Source: Phycisphaerales bacterium (lineage in GTDB: Bacteria > Planctomycetota > Phycisphaerae > UBA1845). Taken from it: a stretch of DNA of 64,000 bases. Below the pieces are notes generated by a model. The model was given only the letters and a program-made list of their open reading frames with translations, searched no databases and was not told where the DNA came from. Shown here piece by piece: positions 1-8,679 of this stretch. The stretch covers positions 22,379 to 86,378 of the forward strand of contig JACKHH010000012.1 in assembly GCA_020639095.1 (NCBI GenBank), in the 5' to 3' direction. The translations under genes were made by a program, and so were the position numbers. Position 1 is the stretch's first letter. The number at the start of each line of letters is the position of its first letter.

Positions 1-151
1 TGTCCTTCTCGGTCGGGGAGTAGGGGTAGATCGGCCCGGGCGAATCCGGATCAAAGTCGAGGTAGTAGACACTCTCGCTCCGCGCCGATGCCACGAACGC
101 GAACAAAGTGAATCCCAACACCAGCGCAATTCGTTTCGATGCCGCCCGCAT
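1..151 (-). CDS. secreted protein, N-terminal part only
   Basis: The 5' end of a minus-strand gene that runs off the left edge of the window. It starts at the ATG at 151, preceded by a clear GGAGG Shine-Dalgarno site. The first ~22 residues form a signal peptide (MRAASKRIALVLGF, then a hydrophobic stretch ending in VASARS), followed by an acidic, Tyr/Pro-rich start of the mature protein (SVYYLDFDPDSPGP). This suggests an exported protein. Only about 50 residues are visible, too few to name a family. Confidence 0.75.
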   Translation of the reverse strand, partial: MRAASKRIALVLGFTLFAFVASARSESVYYLDFDPDSPGPIYPYSPTEKD

Positions 152-341
152 GATGCCGCCTCCTCAAGCCCGGCCTGTCGCTTGCTGCGGCGATGCTCGT
201 CGCATCGTCTCCGCCCGATCCGTCCTGCTACCGGACATAGCGCGAGAATGTGAGAATCTGACGCGGATACCGATGGTTTTCGGGTTTCTTAGAAGCGTGC
301 TATTCGCGGGTCGGATCGTGCCGGCAACGCGATTACGGCGT

Positions 342-1364
342 TTAGTCTGCGAGGAACCAGTTTACGACGTCGCCGATCATGGCCTGCCAGCCGGCGCTGC
401 GTTCGGCACCCTCCGCGCCGACTTGTGCGAAGCTGTGATCGGCGCCGGCGACGCGTCGCAGCGTGACGTCCTTGCCGCGGCTCAGAAGCTGACCATACAG
501 CACGTCCGCCGATGCGGGCCAAACCGCTTGATCATTCTGCCCCTGGCCGACGAATGTGCGGGCATTGGTTTTCACCAATTCCTCCATGGGTGAGGTGGCG
601 AGAAAAGTCGACCACCGGCGATGGGGGTGGCCCATGAACATCTTTTCGGCGCTGTCCGGATCGGCGAGGACTTCGCGCCACATTTCGATGAACTGCCGCA
701 CGCGTTCGTCGGGATCGTCGCCCAGGCCCTTGCCGAAATCGCCGCGGCGAACGAGTTCAATCAGGTCAACAAGCTGTGTGGCGCCGCCGCCCGCGAGGGT
801 GGCGACGTGCGTCACGCAGGGGTTGTCCGCGGCTACGCGACACGCGACCAGCCCGCCCTCGGAGTGGCCCATGACGAGGATGCGGTTGCCATCGATTCCA
901 GGGAGTTTGCGCACAGTGTCGAGCGCGGCGGCGATGGCAGCGGCCCAGCGGTCGAGCGTGTGTTCCTTGCAGAATTCGGCGAGTTCCGGGCCGGGATCGC
1001 CGTGCGGCATTTCCCCATAGAGCGCGACGCCCGGCTTCTCCACGACGAGCACACGCGCACGATCACCCGCGACATCGACGACCGAGCCTTCGCCCAATGC
1101 GGGCACAACGCGATCGCCGTACCGTTGAAAGAGCGAGCCCGCGCCCGAACCTTGCACGTACACGATCAGCGGTTTCGGCGGGGCGTCTGCCGGTGCTTCG
1201 CTGAGATAGTACGTGATGCTGCGACCCAGCCGGTCGGTCGTGGTGTAACCGCTGAATGGCTGGCCTGGGACGTGAATACCTTCCGCAGCCATACCCACGG
1301 AAACGGCAGCCAACGTGACCAAGGTTACAATGCTACCGCGACAAAGCAGCCCGAATCGTGTCAT
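342..1364 (-). CDS. secreted alpha/beta hydrolase
   Basis: A 340-residue protein with an N-terminal signal peptide (hydrophobic residues ~8-26) and an alpha/beta-hydrolase fold. The nucleophile elbow GHSEGG places the catalytic Ser at 168; Asp278 in GQGQND and His310 in AGADHSF complete a plausible triad. The substrate cannot be read from the sequence; the family covers esterases, peptidases and acyl hydrolases. It probably acts outside the cytoplasm. It is a single gene with about 190 bp to the partial gene downstream on the same strand. The fold and triad are clear, the reaction is not. Confidence 0.85.
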   Translation of the reverse strand: MTRFGLLCRGSIVTLVTLAAVSVGMAAEGIHVPGQPFSGYTTTDRLGRSITYYLSEAPADAPPKPLIVYVQGSGAGSLFQRYGDRVVPALGEGSVVDVAGDRARVLVVEKPGVALYGEMPHGDPGPELAEFCKEHTLDRWAAAIAAALDTVRKLPGIDGNRILVMGHSEGGLVACRVAADNPCVTHVATLAGGGATQLVDLIELVRRGDFGKGLGDDPDERVRQFIEMWREVLADPDSAEKMFMGHPHRRWSTFLATSPMEELVKTNARTFVGQGQNDQAVWPASADVLYGQLLSRGKDVTLRRVAGADHSFAQVGAEGAERSAGWQAMIGDVVNWFLAD

Positions 1365-1603
1365 GCCGTAGTCCTCCTACACACTTGACGCGGGCCCTCA
1401 CCCAAACCTGTCAGCAAATCCGTCAAAACAAGCCGGGTATTCTCGGACCCTTTACGTGGAAGTGCACCACAGTATCGGGACCTGCAATCAATCACGCGCC
1501 GCAATCACCCGATATCGCATAGTAAGCGCCCAGGTTACGCGCGGAAGGGCTGCACTTCTGGCGAGGTGGGCCCGGTCCGTCGCGGTGCGCTCATTGAGGT
1601 GCG

Positions 1604-2143
1604 ATGACAGGCGAACGTTATTACAAATCGCGCTGCGCCGGTGCATTCAGCCTCGTCGAGCTGGTGTGCGTGGTGTTGATCATCGGCATCATCGCGGGTC
1701 TCGCGGTGCCGCGGTTTGCGAATGCGATCGCTCGGCGGCAGTCGAGTTCCGCAGCCTATCGCGTGGTGCAGGACTTCGCGCTGGCGCAGCATCACGCGCG
1801 GATCACGAGCACGAACGTCACGCTGCACTTTGATGGCACCACGGGCACCTACTGGCTCGACGGCGTGCCCGACCCCGACAACGTGTCCAAGCGATACGAA
1901 GTCCACCTTCAGGACGAACCCTACCACGTGGCGAGCGTGCGGGCTGCGCTGGGCGGCGACACCGAGTTGATCTACGACATGTACGGCAGGCCGGACGGTG
2001 GGGGAACCGTTCGATTGGTTATTGGGAATATCATTAAGTCGATCACCGTCAACGCGACGTCCGGCGTAGCCAAGATCGTCGAGCTCAAGGTCGCGGACGT
2101 GGACGTGGCCACGACCGGCGTGGAAGTGACGAAGGGCAAGTAG
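1604..2143 (+). CDS. type II secretion / type IV pilus-like pseudopilin (GspH-like)
   Basis: A 179-residue prepilin-like protein. A short basic leader ends at CAGA, followed by FSLVEL and about 20 hydrophobic residues, which is the class III prepilin signal with Glu at +5. The residue before the cut is Ala, not the usual Gly. The C-terminal part is a small beta-rich domain as in minor pseudopilins (GspH/FimT type). The start is an ATG with GAGG 4 bases upstream. It is the first of four tightly packed genes (5 bases to the next), which together look like a set of minor pseudopilins for a secretion or pilus machine. No pilus ATPase or channel gene is in this cluster. Confidence 0.8.
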   Translation: MTGERYYKSRCAGAFSLVELVCVVLIIGIIAGLAVPRFANAIARRQSSSAAYRVVQDFALAQHHARITSTNVTLHFDGTTGTYWLDGVPDPDNVSKRYEVHLQDEPYHVASVRAALGGDTELIYDMYGRPDGGGTVRLVIGNIIKSITVNATSGVAKIVELKVADVDVATTGVEVTKGK

Positions 2144-2148
2144 GTTTC

Positions 2149-3795
2149 ATGCGCGGGCAACCTGCCAACCGAGTCGCGGCCTTCACGCTGGCGGAGGTCG
2201 TCGCAGCCATGGCCATCATGGCCATCCTCTCGGTCGCGATCGGCAGCACGCTCATGATCGCAAGCCGGGCGGTCGACGACGGCACGGCCGCTGGTTCGCA
2301 AACACCTTCCGCGCGCGACGCTGGTGACATCATCATGTCCGACCTCGCGGACGCGCTCTCATTCTCGGAGCGCACCGCCAATGCGGTCACGTTCACCGTG
2401 CCGGATCGCGACGGCGACGACGAGGTTGAGAAGATTCGCTATTCGTGGAACGGCGCACCCGGCGGATTGCTCGTACGCACGATCAACGACAGTGCAGCCA
2501 CCATCGCGACGGATGTCCACAACTTCGACTTGAGCTACCTCACGCGCACGGTGAAACCGCCCGACCAGGCATGCTGCTACATCGACGGAAGCTGTGTGGA
2601 TGAAGCCCCCGACGATTGTTCATCAAACGGCGGCATGCCCAAAGGAAAATACACGACGTGCGCCGAGGAGTCGTGCATTGGCGCGTGCTGTGGAAGAGCT
2701 GGAGAATGTAACGACCTCTCGGAGCCGGCGTGCGAGCAGATGGACGACACCGTCTATCACGGCGACGGCTCATCCTGCGCGGACGTTGAGTGCCCGGTGA
2801 TGACCGTTCTCTTCGTCGTAGCGAATCCGAACTTGCTCACCGATCAGGAGGTTGCCCGCAAGTCGCTTCTGCTATCGTGGCACTACACGCTCAAGTACAT
2901 CAGCGACGACAATCTGGCGGCAGACAGTGCGGACGCCGTCGACGCGGACGTTATCTACCTGTCCGAGCAAGCAAACGACTCGGTGATGGACGGTACGTTT
3001 GCGAGTACGACCGCCGGTGTCGTCCTTGAAGAAGCCGGACTTTTTGACGAGGCGGGATTCTCCGCATTCGCGAGCACGAGCTACGCCGTAGCCGTTCAGA
3101 TTCGCGACAACACACATTACATCACATCGCCGTTCAGCACCGGAACGCTGACGATCCTGACCGATTACCTGCCCATCATGATCTTGTTGAACAATGAGGC
3201 GTCAGGTCTTCAACATCTGGCGAGTTCCGCGTACAGCACGAGCGAAGAGGTGCTGGCGACGCTGGACGCGGGTGCGACGTTGAGCGGCGGGGGAGCGGCC
3301 GCGGGCCGCCGAGTCAAACTTCCTTGGGGTGGAACTGGTTTCGACTTCACCCTGCTCAATGACAACGGCAAGACGCTGTTCCAGCGTTCCTTTGAATGGG
3401 CCGCGGGCATTGACGACGGCACCAAGTCGAGTTGCGGTGATGGGCTGTGCAGTTCCATCGAGAGTCCGTGCAACTGCTTCAGCGATTGCGGTGTGAAAGT
3501 CGCGGCTGAGTCACCGGGCACCTACTGCGCCGACGGAATCGACAACGATTGCGATGGGCACGCCGATTGCGACGACGCGGACTGTGCGAGCGATGCGGCC
3601 TGCGTAACAGTGTGCGGGAACGGGACCTGCGAAAGCGGCGAAAGCCCGTGCTCCTGCGGTGTCGATTGCGGAGCGCCCATCGCAACGGAGTCAAACTGTA
3701 GCGACGGCATCGACAACAATTGCAACGGCGCCACCGACTGCGACGACGCGAATTGCAAGTTCAAACTCGGGTGCATCATCATGATCACGAAGTAG
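2149..3795 (+). CDS. pseudopilin with large Cys-rich and surface-domain insertion
   Basis: A 548-residue prepilin. The leader ends RVAA before FTLAEVV and a hydrophobic helix, and residues ~1-135 resemble a GspJ-like minor pseudopilin. A Cys-rich module follows at ~140-220 (ACCYIDGSC, GACCGRAGEC, spaced CxxxxC pairs), a style I associate with planctomycete extracellular proteins. Next comes a Rossmann-like domain at ~222-420 (starting VLFVVANPNLL and containing LPWGGTGFD). Two near-identical Cys-rich repeats close the protein (CGDGLCSSIESPC and CGNGTCESGESPC, each followed by DGIDNDCDG or DGIDNNCNG). It is far longer than a normal pseudopilin (~200 residues). The prepilin signal is certain; the function of the added domains is unknown. 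Confidence 0.8.
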   Translation: MRGQPANRVAAFTLAEVVAAMAIMAILSVAIGSTLMIASRAVDDGTAAGSQTPSARDAGDIIMSDLADALSFSERTANAVTFTVPDRDGDDEVEKIRYSWNGAPGGLLVRTINDSAATIATDVHNFDLSYLTRTVKPPDQACCYIDGSCVDEAPDDCSSNGGMPKGKYTTCAEESCIGACCGRAGECNDLSEPACEQMDDTVYHGDGSSCADVECPVMTVLFVVANPNLLTDQEVARKSLLLSWHYTLKYISDDNLAADSADAVDADVIYLSEQANDSVMDGTFASTTAGVVLEEAGLFDEAGFSAFASTSYAVAVQIRDNTHYITSPFSTGTLTILTDYLPIMILLNNEASGLQHLASSAYSTSEEVLATLDAGATLSGGGAAAGRRVKLPWGGTGFDFTLLNDNGKTLFQRSFEWAAGIDDGTKSSCGDGLCSSIESPCNCFSDCGVKVAAESPGTYCADGIDNDCDGHADCDDADCASDAACVTVCGNGTCESGESPCSCGVDCGAPIATESNCSDGIDNNCNGATDCDDANCKFKLGCIIMITK

Positions 3796-3836
3796 CGGCG
3801 GTATGCATGTTGGCCTGTTAGTGCGGCGAATAGTTT

Positions 3837-5006
3837 ATGCGTTCTGATATGCGACTAAGCGACATTGGGACATCCCGACGTAGCGGATTCACGCTCGCGG
3901 AAGCCATCGTCTCGATCGTCATCGTGGGCGTGATGATGGTGACGGCGCTGAATCTCGTCGCGGCGTCGGCGCGCGCGCGGCAGATCAACGCCCGGCTTGG
4001 GGAGGCGCCCGCGCTGGCGCACGACCTGATGAGCGAGATCCTCCAAGCCCGGTATAAAAGCGATTCCACCGTAGAAGTCGAAGGATCGGAGCAACTGCTC
4101 GCCAGCCACACCGCCAGCTCAAACCTGAAAGACGCAAAGGTCGAGGAAGACGCGTGGTGGGCTCAGACGATCAAGCCTGTAGTATCGGATGATGCCGTGA
4201 GCTGGCGCGTGACGCGCGTTCAATTCTTGGCGCGCAAGGAGGATGACTCAACAACCACACAGGTCCGGCTGTGTTTGCCCGCAGCCGATGGTACGCCGAG
4301 CGATACGGTGATCGCCCGCGTTGACATGAGCGCAAGTGAACTCACCAGTAGCTATGCGTGGATTGACAAGACGTTCGCTGATGCCGGAGGTCTGAAGCCA
4401 AATTCCGGCATATGCGTTGCGTTCAAGACCAGCGACGACAAATCATCTCGTTTGCGCTACGACGACAAGGCCACAAGCATGGATGGGGCGGTATTCTCTG
4501 AAGCCGAGGACGGTAAGTGGACCCCCCTGGACGCATCATCAATGCTGCTTTTCTACCTCTACGGCACCGTGACGACGCCCGACGACAGCCACACGTCCTG
4601 GGGACCGGAATCGCCCGAGACCGCTGACACCCGCGCCGACTGGGACGACGTCGATGACTATGACGATTGGTCCGCGTCACCACCTGAGAGCAAGGATGGT
4701 ACGCAGCTCACCGAGTATGCGGGATGGTCGCGCGCGGTCAAAGTCGAATACGTCTCGCCCACTGCGCCCAACGGTTCTGCCGTCGGTGATGACCAGGGCG
4801 TCAAACGCATCACCGTAACAGTCACGGATCCGCGCGGCGCGAAGACGACGCTGGTTGGATTGCGCAGCGCCGACGGTGCGTTCGAGCAGGAGGTGGACGC
4901 GACGAAGACCTACGTCAGTTGGGTGGGGCTCGATTTGCAGATCGGCGACGCGAACACGCCCCTGTCCATGGGGACGACGTTGGTCAACGAACCGGAGGAC
5001 GAGTGA
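3837..5006 (+). CDS. prepilin-type N-terminal cleavage/methylation protein (GspI-like)
   Basis: A 389-residue protein with a prepilin signal RRSG before FTLAEAIVSI, Gly at -1 and Glu at +5, then a hydrophobic helix. The mature domain contains a stretch reminiscent of the choice-of-anchor/beta domains of pilin-like proteins, with a long acidic part (~235-290, rich in Asp and Trp). The start is the ATG at 3837; an ATG at 3849 is an alternative, and neither has a clear ribosome site. Its stop overlaps the next start (TGATG), so the two are probably translationally coupled. Likely a minor pseudopilin of the same fibre as its neighbours. Confidence 0.75.
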   Translation: MRSDMRLSDIGTSRRSGFTLAEAIVSIVIVGVMMVTALNLVAASARARQINARLGEAPALAHDLMSEILQARYKSDSTVEVEGSEQLLASHTASSNLKDAKVEEDAWWAQTIKPVVSDDAVSWRVTRVQFLARKEDDSTTTQVRLCLPAADGTPSDTVIARVDMSASELTSSYAWIDKTFADAGGLKPNSGICVAFKTSDDKSSRLRYDDKATSMDGAVFSEAEDGKWTPLDASSMLLFYLYGTVTTPDDSHTSWGPESPETADTRADWDDVDDYDDWSASPPESKDGTQLTEYAGWSRAVKVEYVSPTAPNGSAVGDDQGVKRITVTVTDPRGAKTTLVGLRSADGAFEQEVDATKTYVSWVGLDLQIGDANTPLSMGTTLVNEPEDE

Positions 5007-6340
5007 TGCGACGCGCTGGTCAAATCCGGGGTAGAGCAATGCGTCGGCGCGGTGCGGGCTACATGCTCGTGCTGGGTGCGGCCATGCTGCTCGCGGTGAT
5101 CGGCTACGCGTCGATCATCATGGCACGGGTGAACACGCGGATCGTCACCGGTACGAATGATTGGGCGGAAGCCGGCGTGCTCGCGATCAGCGCTGTTGAA
5201 AGCGGTATCGAAATCCTCGACCAGAACGCCAATTGGCGCAGTGCATACGACAGCGGGGTCGAGTCCGCGTCCTGGAAGCAAGGCCGGGGTGCGGCGAGCT
5301 TCATGCTCGTCGATGAAGCGGACGGCAAGTTCGACACCGAAGACTCGGAGAAAGTGCGCATCTATGGCATAGGCCGGGTCGGTGACGCCGTTCGGGTGCG
5401 CAGCGTGTTGCTCACCCCGGGCACCAGTACGCCGCTTGATTGCCTCGAACCCGCGATGACCACCGCGTCCGATCAGTCGTGGTCCTTCGGTGGGTCGCTG
5501 ACCGCTGACAAGTTCGTCCACACCGATGGTTCTTTCAGTACGATTTTGGGTTTCACGGTGAATGCGGACGTCGAAGCCGGGGGGGCGTTGAACCTCCTGG
5601 GCACCATGTCCGGGTCGACGACCACCGGTGTTGACGATCGTGTATTTCCCAATGCCGCGACAGTGTTCGAGCACTACGAGTCGGTCGGTACATCGATTTC
5701 ACGTTCGGCGCTGCCGGTCAAAGGGGGCATCCTCGGATTGGGCGGAACGCTGACCATTGAGAACGAGGTGCTGACCGTCGGATACAACTCGATCTCCGGT
5801 GTGACGAACGGTTCGGGTGTGTACGTCATCGATTGCGATGGCAACCCGCTCACGATACGCGATTCGCGCATCGACGCGACGCTCGTGCTCATCGACGCAC
5901 CCAGCGGGCTGCTCTCCTCTTCGATCAAGGTTGAAGGCTACGTACTCTGGAAGCCCGCGCTGCCCAACTACCCCGCACTGATGGTCGACGGCGACGTCAC
6001 GTTCGGTTTTGTCGGAGGTGAGAAGTTCAACGAGGCTGATCTTGGCGTCAACCTCAATCCCGTGGGGGCGAACTACAACGGCGTCGAGGACAGCGCACTC
6101 GATGACACCTATGTGTCGAAGATCACCGGACTGGTGTACGCTGCCGGTGATGTTGAATTCTCCGGTAACTCGCCCACGTTCGACGGGATGTTGGTCAGTG
6201 ACGGCGGAGCGAGCAACAGCGGAAGTGCGAACATCACCATCATGTACGGCAACCGGGCGTACCTCGAACCACCGCCGGGGTTCGGCACCGGATCGCTGGA
6301 GCCTGTGGCTGGCACGTGGCAATGGGATGCGCTTCCATAA
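5006..6340 (+). CDS. PilX/GspK-like minor pilus component
   Basis: A 444-residue protein starting at the ATG that overlaps the previous stop. An upstream in-frame start would lie inside the neighbouring gene and is not used. It has an Arg-rich N-terminus (RRAGQIRGRAMRRRGAGYM) followed by a hydrophobic helix of ~22 residues. This is like PilX/GspK-type proteins, but it lacks the consensus FTLxE sequence. The rest is beta-rich and low in Cys, with repeated GGxL and VEGYVLW-like strands. As the last gene of the four-gene cluster it probably caps or joins the pseudopilus. The family call rests on N-terminal architecture and gene order. Confidence 0.65.
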   Translation: MRRAGQIRGRAMRRRGAGYMLVLGAAMLLAVIGYASIIMARVNTRIVTGTNDWAEAGVLAISAVESGIEILDQNANWRSAYDSGVESASWKQGRGAASFMLVDEADGKFDTEDSEKVRIYGIGRVGDAVRVRSVLLTPGTSTPLDCLEPAMTTASDQSWSFGGSLTADKFVHTDGSFSTILGFTVNADVEAGGALNLLGTMSGSTTTGVDDRVFPNAATVFEHYESVGTSISRSALPVKGGILGLGGTLTIENEVLTVGYNSISGVTNGSGVYVIDCDGNPLTIRDSRIDATLVLIDAPSGLLSSSIKVEGYVLWKPALPNYPALMVDGDVTFGFVGGEKFNEADLGVNLNPVGANYNGVEDSALDDTYVSKITGLVYAAGDVEFSGNSPTFDGMLVSDGGASNSGSANITIMYGNRAYLEPPPGFGTGSLEPVAGTWQWDALP

Positions 6341-6669
6341 ACCGGCCCGCTCGTCGATTCTGTCAGATTTCCCCATGCCGATAACATCACACCGCACGCG
6401 TGGCAGACGAGCCTACGCCACGCCGGCGCGCGACTCCGTGCATGCGCTGCCGCGATTGATGCATCCTGGAAGCCGATATACCGGATGACGTTACGTCTAC
6501 GAGCGTCCACTGCCGGCCCGGGGAGGTACGGTCCGAGATTTTCCGTAACTGGGTCGCGTCCACGCTTCAGCCCCGATTGCCTCGCACGAATCGGCTGACG
6601 GTGGTGTGGTGATCGCTCGCAGCGCCTATGCCGACCGGGCGTGCGATTGAGTCTTGAATTGGTTTGCGT
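6341..6669. other. intergenic region without a gene
   Basis: About 330 bases between the pseudopilin cluster and the HDOD regulator. It contains an imperfect hairpin at ~6399-6425 (GCGTGGC pairing with GCCACGC) with no T-run after it, possibly a weak terminator or a short repeat. No convincing promoter or gene was seen. Confidence 0.5.
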
Positions 6670-8679
6670 ATGTCCGCATTGGCAGAACTCAAACAGAAAT
6701 TCCGCGAAGCCAAGCTGCCGACCAGTCCGGCATTGGCCATGCAGATTCTCGAGCTGTCGCGCAATCCCGACGCGTCCATCGCCGAGTTCAGCGACCTGAT
6801 CAAGACCGACCCTGCGCTCTGCGGGCGATTGCTGCAAGCCGCGAACTCAGCCGAAGCTGCCCAGGTGCATCCCGTCACAACGATTGAACGCGCCGTCGCG
6901 CTGCTCGGACTGCGTCGAGTGAAGTCGTTGTCGCTCGGCTTTCAGTTGGTCGCGCATCTCGACCGCCTGGGCGGAGCTTCGTTCGACATGCTGCGCTTCT
7001 GGCAGCACTCGCTCTTGCGTGCGTGCATCGCGCGGGCGCTCGCGGAAGTCCACGCGAAATCGGTGGCGGACGAGGCGTTCCTGTTGGGAATGATGCAGGA
7101 TTGCGGCATTCCGCTGTTGATTCAGGTGATCGGACCGGCCTACGCGAACGCGCTGCACGACGATCGCTTGTCGCCGGCATCGCTGTACGATTTCGAGTTG
7201 ATTTCCTTTCCCTACACGCACGTTGACGCTGCCGTGGCCATGTTCGAGGAGTGGGGCTTGCCCGAGGAACTCACCAAGCCCATCGCCGAGCATCATATTC
7301 GCCCAACGCCGGAACACCTGACGACCGACGCCGACAAGTTGCGCGCGATCGGTTATCTGGTGGGCAACCTCTGTTTCGACGCCTCACAGTTGCGCTGTGA
7401 TTCCGATGAGGAACTGCCGAACTTCGCGGAGGCGGTGTTTGGTCTGGATCGCAACGAGTGGGACCGGATTCAGCATCGCGCGCTCGTGGAGTACAAGCAG
7501 ACCGCCGAGATCTACGGTTCGCGCGTCGGCAAAGAGATCGACGTCGTCGATCTGCTCAGCGAAGCCAACCGGCACCTCTCCAAGGTCGCGGACGAGACGG
7601 AAGTCAGCCTCGACGATCTCAAAGAGGAGCAGGAACGCATCATCGGCACGCACCAGCGCGTCGCGAAATCGCTGCGTGAATATCGCGAGCGCGCGGCGCT
7701 CGATCCGCTCACCGGTCTTCTGAATCGCGGTGCGCTTGCCGAGATGGTGCGCACATTGATGGATCAAGGGCCGCAAGCCCCGACGCAGTTCTGCGTCGTC
7801 TTCCTCGATATTGATAACTTCAAGCAGATCAACGACCAGTACGGTCACCAGGTGGGGGACAAAGCACTGACGGCAGCCGCGGGTATGCTCTGTCGCGAGT
7901 CGGACTACGGTGCGATCGTGGCACGCTTCGGCGGCGAGGAGTTCCTGCTGGTTTATCCCGGAGTTACACCGGACGAGGCTCAGGCGATCGGCAAGCGAAT
8001 ACTCGAACGCATTCGCGCGGTGGACGTTTCTTCACTGGGCTTGCCGCAACGCGTGACGTGCAGTGTCGGCGTGGCGTGGACCGACCTGATCAACACGCGC
8101 GCCGCTGAGGACATGATCGCGCACGCCGACAGCCTGATGTATCGCGCCAAACGCGCGGGCAAGAACCGACTTTGCTTCGAAACCTACTACGCCGCACAGA
8201 TGCCGCCCGAAGTTGCAGTGCCCGCGACACCGCCCGAGAGCGACGCAGCCGGCAAGGCCGCCCAAGCACCGAAATCGGCTGACTCCACGCTCGACGAGTT
8301 GGTGGCGGTCGCGGCGAAAATGCTGGACACGGAGTGCCAGAAGATCGTGGGTTTGCGGAAAGAGGTCCGCAACTCCGTCTTCATGCCCTGCCGCGTCGAG
8401 ATGCTCGGGCAGATCGACGAATCCTGGTGCTATGAACTTGGCGTGATTCGCGATCAGTCGATCGGCGGCGCCGGCATTGTCATGCAGCGCCCGCTTGTTC
8501 GCGGCGAGAGCGTTCAGGTGGTCTTCGGGGAAGGGGAGCAGCGCCGCACCCTGCGTGCCATGGTCTCGTTCAGCAGACCGGTGGGGCCGCGATTCCACCA
8601 CGTCGGCGTGCAGTTCACGCCCACACCGATTTCCGAACAGTCGGCGAATCGACTTGAAGATCCCGCGATGGTGATCTAG
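6670..8679 (+). CDS. HDOD-GGDEF-PilZ signalling protein (putative diguanylate cyclase)
   Basis: A 669-residue cytoplasmic protein with three signalling modules. An HDOD domain occupies ~1-205 (SPALAMQILELS, AVALLGLRRVKSL). A helical linker at ~285-335 joins it to a GGDEF domain at ~340-500 with the active-site form GGEEF (near residue 424) and DPLTGLLNR at its start. A PilZ-like domain lies at ~575-660. GGDEF proteins make cyclic di-GMP and PilZ domains bind it, so this protein may both make and sense the messenger. An RxxD that could be the inhibitory I-site lies 8 residues before GGEEF instead of the usual 5. The ATG at 6670 was preferred to a TTG two codons upstream. Its neighbours with prepilins suggest control of surface fibres, which is inference. 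Confidence 0.85.
   Translation: MSALAELKQKFREAKLPTSPALAMQILELSRNPDASIAEFSDLIKTDPALCGRLLQAANSAEAAQVHPVTTIERAVALLGLRRVKSLSLGFQLVAHLDRLGGASFDMLRFWQHSLLRACIARALAEVHAKSVADEAFLLGMMQDCGIPLLIQVIGPAYANALHDDRLSPASLYDFELISFPYTHVDAAVAMFEEWGLPEELTKPIAEHHIRPTPEHLTTDADKLRAIGYLVGNLCFDASQLRCDSDEELPNFAEAVFGLDRNEWDRIQHRALVEYKQTAEIYGSRVGKEIDVVDLLSEANRHLSKVADETEVSLDDLKEEQERIIGTHQRVAKSLREYRERAALDPLTGLLNRGALAEMVRTLMDQGPQAPTQFCVVFLDIDNFKQINDQYGHQVGDKALTAAAGMLCRESDYGAIVARFGGEEFLLVYPGVTPDEAQAIGKRILERIRAVDVSSLGLPQRVTCSVGVAWTDLINTRAAEDMIAHADSLMYRAKRAGKNRLCFETYYAAQMPPEVAVPATPPESDAAGKAAQAPKSADSTLDELVAVAAKMLDTECQKIVGLRKEVRNSVFMPCRVEMLGQIDESWCYELGVIRDQSIGGAGIVMQRPLVRGESVQVVFGEGEQRRTLRAMVSFSRPVGPRFHHVGVQFTPTPISEQSANRLEDPAMVI

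Noticed and set aside
4919..5005. Upstream start of the PilX/GspK-like gene
   Set aside because: It would overlap the previous gene by about 90 bases, whereas the ATG at 5006 overlaps its stop exactly.
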